Origin: Bradyrhizobium sp.
GTDB lineage: Bacteria; Pseudomonadota; Alphaproteobacteria; Rhizobiales; Xanthobacteraceae
Direction: 5' to 3'
Assembly (NCBI GenBank): GCA_028290305.1
Contig: JAQGKC010000174.1
Location: 1-42,878, forward strand
DNA length: 42,878 nt
The position numbers and the translations under genes are program-made. The stretch's first letter is position 1, and each line of letters opens with the position of its first letter. This document shows, in pieces, positions 9,141 to 16,843 of this stretch. The notes beneath the pieces are model-generated. The model made no database searches. It saw nothing but the letters and a program-made list of their open reading frames with translations, and was not told the origin of the DNA.

Positions 9141-9443
9141 TCACTGCGCCCTCTGCAGCTTAGTGATCGTGATGCCGGCGGTCGCGCTTTCTGCGTCGAA
9201 CTGGACCTTGTCGCCGACCTTCACTTGCTTGAGCATCGCCGGATCCTGGACATGGAACACCATCGTCATGTTGTCTTCGTCCATATCGAGTTTCTTGATC
9301 GGGCCGCTGGTGAGCGTGATTTTGGCTGCGCCGGCGTCGATCTTCTTCACCACGCCCTTGACCATCGCGTCTTCTGCGGATGCCGCAGACGAAGCGAGGA
9401 TGGAGAGTGCGAGCGTTGCTGCTGCGAGTTTGCTGAACTTCAT
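9141..9443 (-). CDS. CusF-like periplasmic copper-binding protein
   Basis: The 100-residue protein has a signal peptide cleaved at ASA (residues 21-23) and a small OB-fold-like domain of the CusF/DUF1344-like copper-chaperone type. The Met pair of the metal site is present in DEDNMTMVFHV. By eye-alignment with E. coli CusF, the positions of the His and Trp ligands are not conserved (ITLTSGPIKKLDMDEDNMTM), so copper binding may differ or be weaker. It lies 53 bp after the multicopper oxidase and reads the same way, the last gene of the copper series. CCTTTC on the plus strand just above the ATG is the reverse complement of a GAAAGG ribosome-binding site. Confidence 0.8.
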   Translation of the reverse strand: MKFSKLAAATLALSILASSAASAEDAMVKGVVKKIDAGAAKITLTSGPIKKLDMDEDNMTMVFHVQDPAMLKQVKVGDKVQFDAESATAGITITKLQRAQ

Positions 9444-9496
9444 TTTCTTTCCTTTCGTGAGATTTGGCTTGGTGCGGGTTTGTCTCGATACGGTGG

Positions 9497-10873
9497 CTAC
9501 ATGCCCTTCATGCCCTTCATCCCTTTCATTCCCTTCATCTCGGCAGGTTTCGTCGCCTCCTTCGGTTTGCCCTGCCGCGGAGGTTCGGCGTCGGGCGCAT
9601 CGATTTCGTAGGCGACGGTGCCGGGGGGATTCTTGTACGGCCCGGGATCGGCGTAGCTGTCGCGCGCAAGGCCGTCGCGGATCTTCACGACCGTGAACAT
9701 GCCGCCCATTTCGATCGGCCCGAACTGTCCCGTTCCCGTCATCATCGGCAACGTATTCTCGGGCATCGGCATTTCCATCTCGCCCATGGCACCTCCGGTC
9801 GAACCCATCGCCATCGCGTCCGGCGCGAGCTTGCCGACCGCCCTGACGAGATCCTTCTTCGAAACGCCGATCAGATTCCTCACATCGTGCCCCATCGCGT
9901 TCATGGTGTGATGCGACTTGTGGCAGTGGAACGCCCAATCGCCGGGATTGTCGGCGAGGAAGTCGAAGGCCCTGATGGCACCGACCGGAACGTCGGTCGT
10001 CGTCTCCGGCCATTGTGCGCTTTCCGGCACCCATCCGCCGTCGGTGCAACTGACCGCAAATTTATGGCCGTGCAGATGGATCGGATGGTTGGTCATGGTG
10101 AGGTTGCCGATGCGCACGCGCACGCGGTCGCCGAGGCGCACGGCCAGCGGATCGATGCCAGGAAACACGCGGCTGTTCCAGGTCCACATGTTGAAATTGG
10201 TCATCTCGTTGACCTTCGGCAGATAGGTGCCGGGGTCGATATCGTAGGTGCTCATGATAAAGACGAAGTCGCGGTCGACCGGGCGGAACGTCGGGTCGCG
10301 CGGATGCACGACGATCATCCCCATCATCCCCATCGCCATCTGGACCATTTCGTCCGAGTGCGGGTGGTACATGAAGCTGCCGCTCTTGGTGAACTGGAAT
10401 TCGTAGACGAAGGTCTTGCCGGGTTTGATATGCGGCTGGCTGAGCCCGCCAACGCCGTCCATGCCGTTCGGCAGGATCACGCCGTGCCAGTGAACGGTGG
10501 TGTGTTCAGGAAGCCTGTTGGTGACGAAGATACGGACCTTGTCGCCTTCCACCGCTTCGATGGTCGGACCCGGCGCCTGGCCGTTGTAGCCCCACAGATA
10601 GGCCTTCATGCCTTCGGCGAATTCGCGCTCGACCGGTTCGGCGACGAGATGGAACTCCTTCCAGTCGCCGTTCATCCGCCACGGCAATGTCCAGCCATTG
10701 AGCGTGACAACCGGCCGATAGTCCGGGCCGCTCGACGGATGCAGCGGCGGCTGCATCGTCGCCTTGTCCATGATCGGCGCTTCGGGAATGTTCGCGGCCT
10801 GGGCGCGGCCGCTGATCGCGGTGGCACTTGCGAGCGCAGTGGCCGTGCCAAGAAAATGTCGTCGGGATAACAT
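9497..10873 (-). CDS. Tat-exported multicopper oxidase (copper resistance type)
   Basis: This is a three-domain multicopper oxidase likely to oxidise Cu(I) in the periplasm. Numbering from the in-frame ATG at 10885, the copper ligands are HWHG (132-135), HPH (174-176), HPIHLHGH (267-274) and HCHKSHHTMNAM (320-331), so the type 1, 2 and 3 sites all look complete. The Tat signal is LSRRHFLGTA. I prefer the ATG at 10873 because GGAGAG precedes it and places the arginines at residues 3-4; the ATG at 10885 directly abuts the TolC stop. Met-rich stretches follow the last domain (GEMEMPMPEN), and the protein ends in a repeated MKG tail, possible extra copper sites. Confidence 0.9.
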   Translation of the reverse strand: MLSRRHFLGTATALASATAISGRAQAANIPEAPIMDKATMQPPLHPSSGPDYRPVVTLNGWTLPWRMNGDWKEFHLVAEPVEREFAEGMKAYLWGYNGQAPGPTIEAVEGDKVRIFVTNRLPEHTTVHWHGVILPNGMDGVGGLSQPHIKPGKTFVYEFQFTKSGSFMYHPHSDEMVQMAMGMMGMIVVHPRDPTFRPVDRDFVFIMSTYDIDPGTYLPKVNEMTNFNMWTWNSRVFPGIDPLAVRLGDRVRVRIGNLTMTNHPIHLHGHKFAVSCTDGGWVPESAQWPETTTDVPVGAIRAFDFLADNPGDWAFHCHKSHHTMNAMGHDVRNLIGVSKKDLVRAVGKLAPDAMAMGSTGGAMGEMEMPMPENTLPMMTGTGQFGPIEMGGMFTVVKIRDGLARDSYADPGPYKNPPGTVAYEIDAPDAEPPRQGKPKEATKPAEMKGMKGMKGMKGM

Positions 10874-10885
10874 GGCTCTCTCCAT

Positions 10886-12307
10886 TTATTGTCCACCCCC
10901 GCCTGCCTGGGCAGTGACCGAGGCAGGGTTCTGTCTTTGGGTTTCGCCGCCACCCCCGCCGTTCACGGCGGTCTTCAATTCCGACTGAGCCAGCCAGAAC
11001 TCGCGCTTGGCCTCGATCGCGGCACGCAATCCCGCGATTCGCTGCCTTGCCTCCGTGAGCAATGCGAACACGTCGACTTGCATGCTGCTGAAGCGAAGCT
11101 GCATCTCCTCCGAGATGATCTTGCGCAGCGGCAGGACCTCGCGCTGATAGTGTCCGGCGATATCGTAGGTTGAGCGATAGACGCGAAACGCATCGCGCGC
11201 CTCGGAGCGAACGTTCACGGCCTTCTCGGTGAGACGATTGAATGCCTGATTGTAGGTTTCCGTAGCCTGCCGGACACGAACTTCGCCGCCGTCGAAGATC
11301 GGAATTTGAAACTGCACGTCAAAACCGCGCTCGCGAAATGACGTGCCGTTCGGATCGCGGGTTTTTCGGTCCACCCCCGCGACATCCAGCAGGGTGACGA
11401 AGCGTGTTGCCTCGGTGAGGTTGAGGGATTTTGCCAGGGCGTCGAGTTCGATGCGGGCGATCTGCAGATCAATCCGATGTTCGACCGCGTCGACCTCGAT
11501 GCGTGGCAGCGAAAGTGGCCGCTGAGGAAGCGGCGGCAGCTTTCCTGGCAGCCGGAAACCGAGATCGCCGTCCCACAATCCGAGCAAACGTATCAGGCGT
11601 TCTCTGGAACTGGCGGCATCCTGACGGAGGGTTGCGAGATCGGCCGTCGTCTCCGCATAGAACACCTGTTCGCGGGCCTGATCGAGCTTGTTCAACGCGC
11701 CGGTCTGGCCAAGCTTTGATGCCAGCTGTGCTGTCGACTCCGCCGTGGCCTTGGCGTCGGTCAAGAGTCCGACCAGTTCATTGGCGGCGACAGCCCGAAA
11801 GTAAGTCCGCCGGACTTCGGCGGCGAGCCGCAGCGTCTCTTCGGCCGCGCGCAACTGTGCCTTTTGAAATCGCTGCCGCGCGATCTCCGACCGGAACGGC
11901 AGCGTCGACAGCGCTAAAATGTTGCCAACGATCTGGCGCTCGGCTTCAAGCGCACCATCTCCGGCGATGCGGAAGATCGAGAACGTCGGATTGGGCGGCA
12001 GGCTTTCCTGAACCATATCCGCTTCGGCCAAGGCCAGCTCATTGTAGGCCGCCTGCAGGCCCTTATTGTTCAGCAATGCGACCTGCACGGCGGCGTCGAC
12101 CGTGAGAGGCCGACGAAGCAGCCGCTGCACGGCGCTGCGGGCCCATTCCGCCTCTTCATCGCTGTGGATAGCGATCACGTCCTTCCGGATGGTTTCGCCC
12201 GCGACATTGGCGACCACGCCTATTCCTCCGTCGGGCGAGAACGTCGCGCATCCGGAAAGCGCAAGAGTCGAGAGCAGCGCAACCAACAGGGCAGGATTTT
12301 TGTACAT
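10886..12307 (-). CDS. TolC-family outer-membrane lipoprotein of the copper block
   Basis: The 473-residue outer-membrane efflux protein has a lipoprotein signal (ALSGC, Cys near residue 20) and two repeated TolC helical halves with long coiled-coil helices, around residues 75-260 and 290-440. The C-terminus is a Gly-rich tail. It belongs to the outer-membrane factor superfamily that pairs with RND or ABC exporters. No RND pump gene is adjacent; it is followed immediately by the multicopper oxidase, the same arrangement seen in copper-resistance loci where a TolC-like CopB-type protein accompanies the oxidase. The stop TAA directly abuts the upstream oxidase ATG. Confidence 0.87.
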   Translation of the reverse strand: MYKNPALLVALLSTLALSGCATFSPDGGIGVVANVAGETIRKDVIAIHSDEEAEWARSAVQRLLRRPLTVDAAVQVALLNNKGLQAAYNELALAEADMVQESLPPNPTFSIFRIAGDGALEAERQIVGNILALSTLPFRSEIARQRFQKAQLRAAEETLRLAAEVRRTYFRAVAANELVGLLTDAKATAESTAQLASKLGQTGALNKLDQAREQVFYAETTADLATLRQDAASSRERLIRLLGLWDGDLGFRLPGKLPPLPQRPLSLPRIEVDAVEHRIDLQIARIELDALAKSLNLTEATRFVTLLDVAGVDRKTRDPNGTSFRERGFDVQFQIPIFDGGEVRVRQATETYNQAFNRLTEKAVNVRSEARDAFRVYRSTYDIAGHYQREVLPLRKIISEEMQLRFSSMQVDVFALLTEARQRIAGLRAAIEAKREFWLAQSELKTAVNGGGGGETQRQNPASVTAQAGGGGQ

Positions 12308-12316
12308 CCCCCGCCC

Positions 12317-12610
12317 CTACTGGTTTGACTTGGGCGCGGGCGCGACGCGATCGTTCTGTTCGCGCCATGACGACGGAGCGGTCGGGCGAAGGCTGGTGTA
12401 AGGAGCAATCGTCGAACGGTAGGCGACGCCGGCGACCTTGGCACCGGGGTCGGCGGGATCGGCGCCGGCCAACGGTACCGTCGTTGGCATGCATCCGCCG
12501 AGCGCGAGGCCCGTGACGGCCACGCCTGCAAGCGTCGGAAATCTGAGACCGAATATTGTTTCCACTGCCGAACGAACGGCGGCGGGAATCGCCCCAAGCT
12601 GCGCGAACAT
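12317..12610 (-). CDS. Small probable lipoprotein, unknown function
   Basis: The 97-residue protein has a possible lipobox, LALGGC near residues 35-40, after a hydrophobic stretch (LAGVAVTGLA). The remainder is Pro/Ala-rich and low in complexity (APYTSLRPTAPSSW). I recognise no family. It sits 9 bp upstream of the TolC-like gene in the same direction, so it is probably in that transcript. A GTG or internal start nearer the lipobox is possible because the N-terminal 30 residues are longer than a usual lipoprotein signal. Confidence 0.6.
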   Translation of the reverse strand: MFAQLGAIPAAVRSAVETIFGLRFPTLAGVAVTGLALGGCMPTTVPLAGADPADPGAKVAGVAYRSTIAPYTSLRPTAPSSWREQNDRVAPAPKSNQ

Positions 12611-12690
12611 TTTGTCTTCCTGAACTGACGATGGACCACAGGCGCGCGCGCCCTCAGCGGGCGCAGCACCGCGTCATTTAACTGGCCAGG

Positions 12691-13161
12691 TCAGGAAATG
12701 GGGGGACGATAGTGTCGTACGGGAGCGCTATCACTCACCTTGCGATGGCCCTCGACCTCGCACGGGGCCGTCGGCGCGGAAGGTTTTACGATATCGATCA
12801 GCGTCGCCGGAAGCGCGGTGACGCACGTCAGCCCGCAGCATTGTCCGTCGGACGAATGCGGAGCTCTCTCGGGGACCGACTTGCCATTCAACGCCATCGA
12901 ACGGTCTTGGTCGCCGAAACTCGCGTGCGAGTGCGCGTTGGCGTGATCGTGAACATGGCCGTCCCTGTGGATCCGCGCCGTCGGCATTTCATTGCGCACA
13001 TGGACCACGCCAGGGTGAGCGGCCTCGGTCAGGCAGGGAGTGACGGCACGTGAACCGGGCAACGCAAAAGACAACGTCGGCGCCAGCACGCAAAGCAAGT
13101 AGATCAGGGCAACGAACCACCCTGCTCCCACTCGCCTCTTTCTGGTAAGGCCGACGATCAT
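12691..13161 (-). CDS. Exported His/Cys-rich protein, likely metal-related
   Basis: The 156-residue protein opens with basic residues (LTRKRRVG) and one hydrophobic segment (about 13-34, signal or anchor). A His-rich stretch follows with HRDGHVHDH and HSH near residues 65-80. A Cys-containing motif (QCCGLTCVTALP) lies near residues 107-118, resembling small periplasmic proteins upstream of cobalt/zinc/copper efflux genes. The family is not firmly named here. It is first in the minus-strand copper series (this gene, lipoprotein, TolC, oxidase, CusF-like). Metal binding is inferred from composition only. Confidence 0.68.
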   Translation of the reverse strand: MIVGLTRKRRVGAGWFVALIYLLCVLAPTLSFALPGSRAVTPCLTEAAHPGVVHVRNEMPTARIHRDGHVHDHANAHSHASFGDQDRSMALNGKSVPERAPHSSDGQCCGLTCVTALPATLIDIVKPSAPTAPCEVEGHRKVSDSAPVRHYRPPIS

Positions 13162-13239
13162 CTCGACGTCAATTCTTTCGATTCTTCTATGTCCAGACTC
13201 GCAAGCATAGCCGCGAACATTGACCCAGCCAAGACGGAA

Positions 13240-13830
13240 CTAGGACCGCGTGATCACCTCGGTCGCCAAACGCCGAAACATTGCATCAATCCGCTGGGCC
13301 GGCAGCTTCGCGCCCCCGTCAAGCCACCAGGTCAACACGGCCATGTAGGCGCCAACGACATATTGGACGACAAGTTCACGAGGGATGGTGTCCTCAGATT
13401 TCTTGTGGACGGCTGCGGCAAGTTCGTCGCGCACCAAATCGGAAAGTATCTGGCGAATGGTGCCAAGGCTGACTGTGCCGCCACGGCCGCCGACCAGCGC
13501 CCGATAGTGGTCCCTATGATCACGGGCATGTTCGAACATGGGCAAGCTGAAGGCGAAACTTCGGTCCCTGATGTCTCCCGACTTCGCGAGAGCCTCCCTT
13601 TGCCGATCGACGAGTAGTCTGCGCAAGGGCTCGAGGCCGCTCCGCTTCAAATCATCCTTGCTCGTGTAGTGGGCGTAGAAGGTCGATCGACCGACGTTAG
13701 CCGCGTCGCAGATGTCCGTGATGGTGATCGCCTCGTAGCCCTTTTTCAGGATCAGGAAATTCAAGCCGTGTTGCGGCGTCGCCCTGGTGCGGGCGATGCG
13801 GCGGTCCATCACTTGTTCTGCCATCGCCAT
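13240..13830 (-). CDS. TetR-family transcriptional regulator
   Basis: The 196-residue protein has an N-terminal helix-turn-helix of the TetR type: ITITDICDAANVGRSTFYAH, followed by YTSKDDL. A C-terminal ligand-binding helical domain contains a long hydrophobic WWL segment near residue 165. The start could be ATG 13830 or 13824. It reads toward the copper series and diverges from the two-gene membrane unit at 13971, the usual arrangement for a TetR repressor controlling its neighbour. An inverted repeat CGGAATG-N11-CATTCCG lies 51 bp upstream of the start and is a candidate operator. Confidence 0.86.
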   Translation of the reverse strand: MAMAEQVMDRRIARTRATPQHGLNFLILKKGYEAITITDICDAANVGRSTFYAHYTSKDDLKRSGLEPLRRLLVDRQREALAKSGDIRDRSFAFSLPMFEHARDHRDHYRALVGGRGGTVSLGTIRQILSDLVRDELAAAVHKKSEDTIPRELVVQYVVGAYMAVLTWWLDGGAKLPAQRIDAMFRRLATEVITRS

Positions 13831-13880
13831 AACTTTTCCCGGTCAAATCGAGGAGCGCATTCAGTACCGCACATTTCGAG

Positions 13881-13905
13881 CGGAATGTTCGGCAAAAGCA
13901 TTCCG
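13881..13905. promoter_or_regulatory. Candidate TetR operator, inverted repeat
   Basis: A perfect 7-bp inverted repeat with an 11-bp spacer (CGGAATG-N11-CATTCCG) lies in the 140-bp gap between the TetR gene and the divergent membrane genes. Position and symmetry fit an operator acting on one or both promoters; binding is inferred, not shown. Confidence 0.4.
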
Positions 13906-13970
13906 AACTCTGTGTCGGTTATCGTACACCTAGTTCACTTTGACAATATACCGGTAACGAGGACGCGCGC

Positions 13971-14177
13971 ATGGCAGATTTGGCCTGCGATTCCGACCCA
14001 AAGGGCAACACCCACAACGAAGCCGCCGGGGCGCCCTGCCAAGGATCGACACCCCGTTGGGTGAAAGTGTTTGGGACCGTCATGGTCGCGCTGGTCCTGT
14101 TGTTTGTCGCCCTCCACCTCACCGGCCATGGCTTTGGTAGCCACACACCACTCCCCGGCGGCGCGCGGCAGCCATGA
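13971..14177 (+). CDS. Small single-pass membrane protein
   Basis: The 68-residue protein has a hydrophilic N-terminus containing two Cys residues (LACDSD, APCQGS), one membrane helix (residues 34-50, VFGTVMVALVLLFVALH) and a short His/Gly tail. No family name is known to me. Its stop overlaps the next start as ATGA (14174-14177), so the two are co-translated. It diverges from the TetR gene, which probably regulates it. Confidence 0.65.
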   Translation: MADLACDSDPKGNTHNEAAGAPCQGSTPRWVKVFGTVMVALVLLFVALHLTGHGFGSHTPLPGGARQP

Positions 14178-14695
14178 CCATGACACCCCGCTTGCGCAAG
14201 TTTGCGCTCACCGCGCACGTCACTTTCTCGGTCGGCTGGCTTGGCGCGGTCGCTGCCTTTTTGGCTCTCGCTGTTGCCGGTATGACCAGCCAGGATGCTC
14301 AGCTGATAAAAGCTGCCTACCTCGCGATGGAGTTGACCACCTGGTTTGTCATCGTTCCGTTAGCCTTCATCTCGCTGCTAAGTGGGGTTGTCTCATCACT
14401 CGGTACCAACTGGGGCTTGTTCCGCTACTATTGGGTCTTGCTGAAACTCCTGATAACGATTCTTGCTATCATCGTCTTACTGGTACACACGCAGCCAATT
14501 GATCTCCTGGCGGGCGCAGCCACAAATACGACAGTGTTCGGTGCCAATCTCCAAGATCTGCAGTTCTTAATGGTGACAGCTTCCAGTGCCGCCCTGGTGG
14601 TGTTGATCGTGCTCACGGTGCTGTCGGTGTACAAGCCGCCGGGCATAACGCGGTACGGGCAGCGCAAGCAGCGCGCTGTCGCAGCCGCAGAGTAG
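14174..14695 (+). CDS. Four-helix membrane protein of unknown function (DUF2269-like)
   Basis: The 173-residue integral-membrane protein has four hydrophobic segments (about 10-38, 55-78, 88-105 and 130-155). A conserved-looking N-terminal pattern, LTAHVTFSVGWLGAVA, places a His and a Trp in the first helix. Similar proteins are annotated DUF2269 or predicted integral-membrane proteins, and the chemistry is unknown. It overlaps the upstream 68-residue gene and starts at ATG 14174 or 14180. The unit ends in front of the hairpin at 14900-14931. Confidence 0.72.
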   Translation: MTMTPRLRKFALTAHVTFSVGWLGAVAAFLALAVAGMTSQDAQLIKAAYLAMELTTWFVIVPLAFISLLSGVVSSLGTNWGLFRYYWVLLKLLITILAIIVLLVHTQPIDLLAGAATNTTVFGANLQDLQFLMVTASSAALVVLIVLTVLSVYKPPGITRYGQRKQRAVAAAE

Positions 14696-14899
14696 CGAGC
14701 ATTTATCTAGAGCAGCGCTCCGCCGCTCGACGGCGTGAATGCCAGGCCATTTCCCAGAATCCTCCTCCCTACAGCGAAGGAATACGCAGTCATTGCCGCT
14801 CGCCGCCTGTGCTTGTGCCAACCGCCATTGGTTGCGAGTGATTTGAACCTACGAAACTAAGTCATTGATTTTTTAGGGTGACAGTTCGACCTGAAAGCA

Positions 14900-14931
14900 A
14901 ACCCCAGCAATCAATTGAGATTACTGGGGTT
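14900..14931. terminator. Hairpin terminator, likely bidirectional
   Basis: AACCCCAG (14900-14907) pairs perfectly with CTGGGGTT (14924-14931); the inner AATC/GATT also pairs, leaving a short AT-rich loop. CTTTTCC follows on the plus strand and TTTGCTTTC on the minus strand. It lies 12 bp past the CCA end of the tRNA remnant in that remnant's direction of transcription, so it may be the original terminator of a tRNA or rRNA operon. Confidence 0.65.
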
Positions 14932-14942
14932 CTTTTCCAACG

Positions 14943-14994
14943 TGGTTGCGGGGACAGGATTTGAACCTGTGACCTTCAGTTATGAGTCGACGAG
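14943..14994 (-). pseudogene. 3' half of an initiator tRNA-Met (remnant)
   Basis: On the minus strand this stretch reads as the 3' half of a Rhizobiales initiator tRNA: anticodon loop CTCATAA, variable region, a perfect T arm (ACAGG-TTCAAAT-CCTGT), the 3' acceptor strand CCCCGCAA and a genomic CCA at 14945-14943. The 5' half is absent. The anticodon stem is damaged: a base is missing after the loop and the 5' stem strand does not pair, so it cannot fold as a tRNA. A 3' fragment abutting foreign-looking DNA on its 5' side is the classic footprint of an element that integrated at a tRNA 3' end. Confidence 0.75.
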
Positions 14995-15175
14995 CGGTGA
15001 CAACGACGGGCGTGATATTCGCAGCCTCCACCACCTTGATAAACGAGACAGAACGCTGCCTTCGTTCAAAGGAGCACACTCGCGCAGATTGGCGTAGTAC
15101 GCTGCGCTACGCGCGAGTGACCCAATGCACACCAAATTGCGACATCAATCGCCTGCGCACGCTTCAAATCCGATC

Positions 15176-15688
15176 GGTACTGCATTTGGTACTGCATGGC
15201 TCTTGGTGATCGGGCTTTAATCCTGATTGGACTTCGCTTTTTGAGATGTCCCGGTCCAATCCATCAAGGGCGCCACAGAAAAGCGATGTTCTAACGTATT
15301 GTTTTCAATCACTTTTGTAGTTTAACTCGGTCCAATCGAGTTTTGGGCCGACAAATGATCCGTGCCATAGAACTAGCGCATTTTCCTTTCTTTTCAACAG
15401 ATTGAAGCAATCCCGGCTTCTTCACGTATTTCGCTTTCGTCGATCCTTCCTCGATCCAGTACTGCATTGCCGTACTGGATGAGCGCGTGCAGTACCGCAT
15501 TGCCGCACGCTATCGTGAGATACTCCGACTTCGACCGCTGCGATCTCGCTAGCGTCGAAGACGCGATCAGTAAGCCGATCAAAGTCAAAGGCAAAGTAGC
15601 GCCGCGCTTTGCCGGTGCCTAGGCCCGCATCGCTCCGATCGTAGATTCGGGGGCAGTATCGCATGGAAAGTTGCGTGCGGCGTTGGCG
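15176..15688 (+). repeat. Long imperfect direct repeat R1 (left copy)
   Basis: This roughly 510-bp block recurs in the same orientation at 41192-41692 with scattered substitutions and small indels. The best-conserved stretches are GGTCCAATCCATCAAGGGCG (from 15253), ATAGAACTAGCGCATTTTCC (from 15367), GCCGATCAAAGTCA, and CTTTGCCGGTGCCTAGGCCC (from 15607). It also contains several GTACTGCA motifs and one near-palindrome. Frames differ between the copies and carry stops, so I do not think it is coding. The two copies enclose the catabolic island. Confidence 0.85.
15456..15478. repeat. Palindrome in R1 (CCAGTACTGCA arms)
   Basis: CCAGTACTGCA and its reverse complement face each other across a single T, with one mismatch in the right arm. 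The equivalent R2 site is a perfect 9-bp version. Possible recombinase or regulator binding site; function unknown. Confidence 0.6.
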
Positions 15689-15752
15689 CCCTACTCGTTA
15701 CTAAAACTCTCTGGCCGACACATCGTGGCCAATAGGACCGCATCCGTGACAC

Positions 15753-16652
15753 TCAATCGTTGCCATTCGTCCGAAAGATCGACCGATGCGCTCCGACCTC
15801 TGCAAAGATAAAGTCCGAAATCGCACGGACCCGCCCGAGTCGCTGCATATCGATGTGGGTGATGAGCCAGTAGGATCGCTCGAAGACCGTCTCCGGCAGC
15901 ACGATCTGTAAATGCGGATCGCGCTGGGCCACATAGTCATGCAAGATCCCGATGCCCGCTCCGCTACGTACCGCCTCAAGCTGACCGACCGCGGTTGAAC
16001 ATTCAAAACGACTGTAATTGGGTTCATAAAGCTGCGGCATGAAATTGAGCTGGTCGGCGAAGAGCAAATCCTGGACGTAGGTTACAAGACAATGGCTTTC
16101 GAGATCCGCGATATGTCGGGGAGAGCCATGCTCGGCTACATACGTTCTCGCGGCATAAAAATGTAACGAATAGTCGATCAGCTTTCGAACCGTCAAGCGG
16201 CCCTCGCTAGGCCGATCGATTGTAACCGCAAGATCAGCTTCCCGTTTTGACAGCGAAAAAGTGCGGGAGATGGGCACCAGTTGAACCGTAAGGAACGGAT
16301 ATTTCGCTTTCAGCTTGCCTAGGTGCGAACACAGAAACAGCGTAGTGAAGGCGTCCGGCGCGCCAATCCTGACGGACCCCGACAGCTCCATGTCCGTCTC
16401 GGAGAGATCGCCTTGGGCGCGCAGCAGCTGGGCTTCTATTTCCTCGGCAGTTACATACAGACGATCGCCTGCAGAAGTGAGCACGCATCCAGTTGTTCGC
16501 CGATCGAACAATTTTACGCGCAACGATTTCTCGAGAGCGCTAATTCTTCGGCTCACTGTGGCGTTGTCGACCTGCAGTTGTCGCGCAGCCGCAACGAACT
16601 GTCCGGCGCGAGCGACGTTCAAAAAAACCCGAATATTGTCCCAGTCCATCAC
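15753..16652 (-). CDS. LysR-family transcriptional regulator
   Basis: The 299-residue regulator has an N-terminal winged helix-turn-helix (WDNIRVFLNVARAGQFVAAA, then NATVSRRISALEKSLRVKLF). An effector-binding domain follows from about residue 90, showing the LysR pattern SGSVRIGAPDAF and GAGIGILHDY. It lies downstream of the ferredoxin reductase gene on the same strand, 191 bp away, at the left edge of the island next to R1. Likely target: the oxygenase or electron-transfer genes. LysR regulators usually sit divergent to their target, so this tandem placement leaves the target open. ATG 16652 and 16649 are both possible starts. Confidence 0.87.
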   Translation of the reverse strand: MMDWDNIRVFLNVARAGQFVAAARQLQVDNATVSRRISALEKSLRVKLFDRRTTGCVLTSAGDRLYVTAEEIEAQLLRAQGDLSETDMELSGSVRIGAPDAFTTLFLCSHLGKLKAKYPFLTVQLVPISRTFSLSKREADLAVTIDRPSEGRLTVRKLIDYSLHFYAARTYVAEHGSPRHIADLESHCLVTYVQDLLFADQLNFMPQLYEPNYSRFECSTAVGQLEAVRSGAGIGILHDYVAQRDPHLQIVLPETVFERSYWLITHIDMQRLGRVRAISDFIFAEVGAHRSIFRTNGND

Positions 16653-16843
16653 AAGCCGGAATTTCCACCCACAAAATAGAATTATCGCATTCTTTTCTGC
16701 CAGCCCGCAGATTTGGCGCGGTTAAGCAACCGGCGTTTAAACACGCTTATAAGGCAGTAGCAAACCGATCTTGATTGGGAGTTTCTCCTGAGCATAGGTA
16801 GGAGCCCAGCCGATATCCCGTCGTCAACCATCTTGTCGCATCA

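Larger units (their letters stand above)
14696..15175. other. Non-coding boundary region with terminator and tRNA remnant
   Basis: No convincing intact gene lies here. It holds the terminator and tRNA remnant listed separately. On the minus strand around 15085-15130 there are broken snatches resembling the end of a tyrosine recombinase (ALGHSRVAQR in one frame, YYANLRE in the next). These are too short and disrupted to call as a gene. Confidence 0.5.

Noticed and set aside
10090..10870. Long plus-strand frame (9464-10870) antisense to the multicopper oxidase
   Set aside because: It is a His/Arg-rich mirror of high-GC coding DNA; the oxidase frame has all the copper-site motifs.
14943..14994. 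A functional tRNA-Met gene
   Set aside because: The 5' half is missing and the anticodon stem cannot pair; only the 3' half is present.
15309..15664. Minus-strand frames of 60-80 codons inside repeat R1
   Set aside because: The frames are not preserved in repeat R2, so they are unlikely to be coding.
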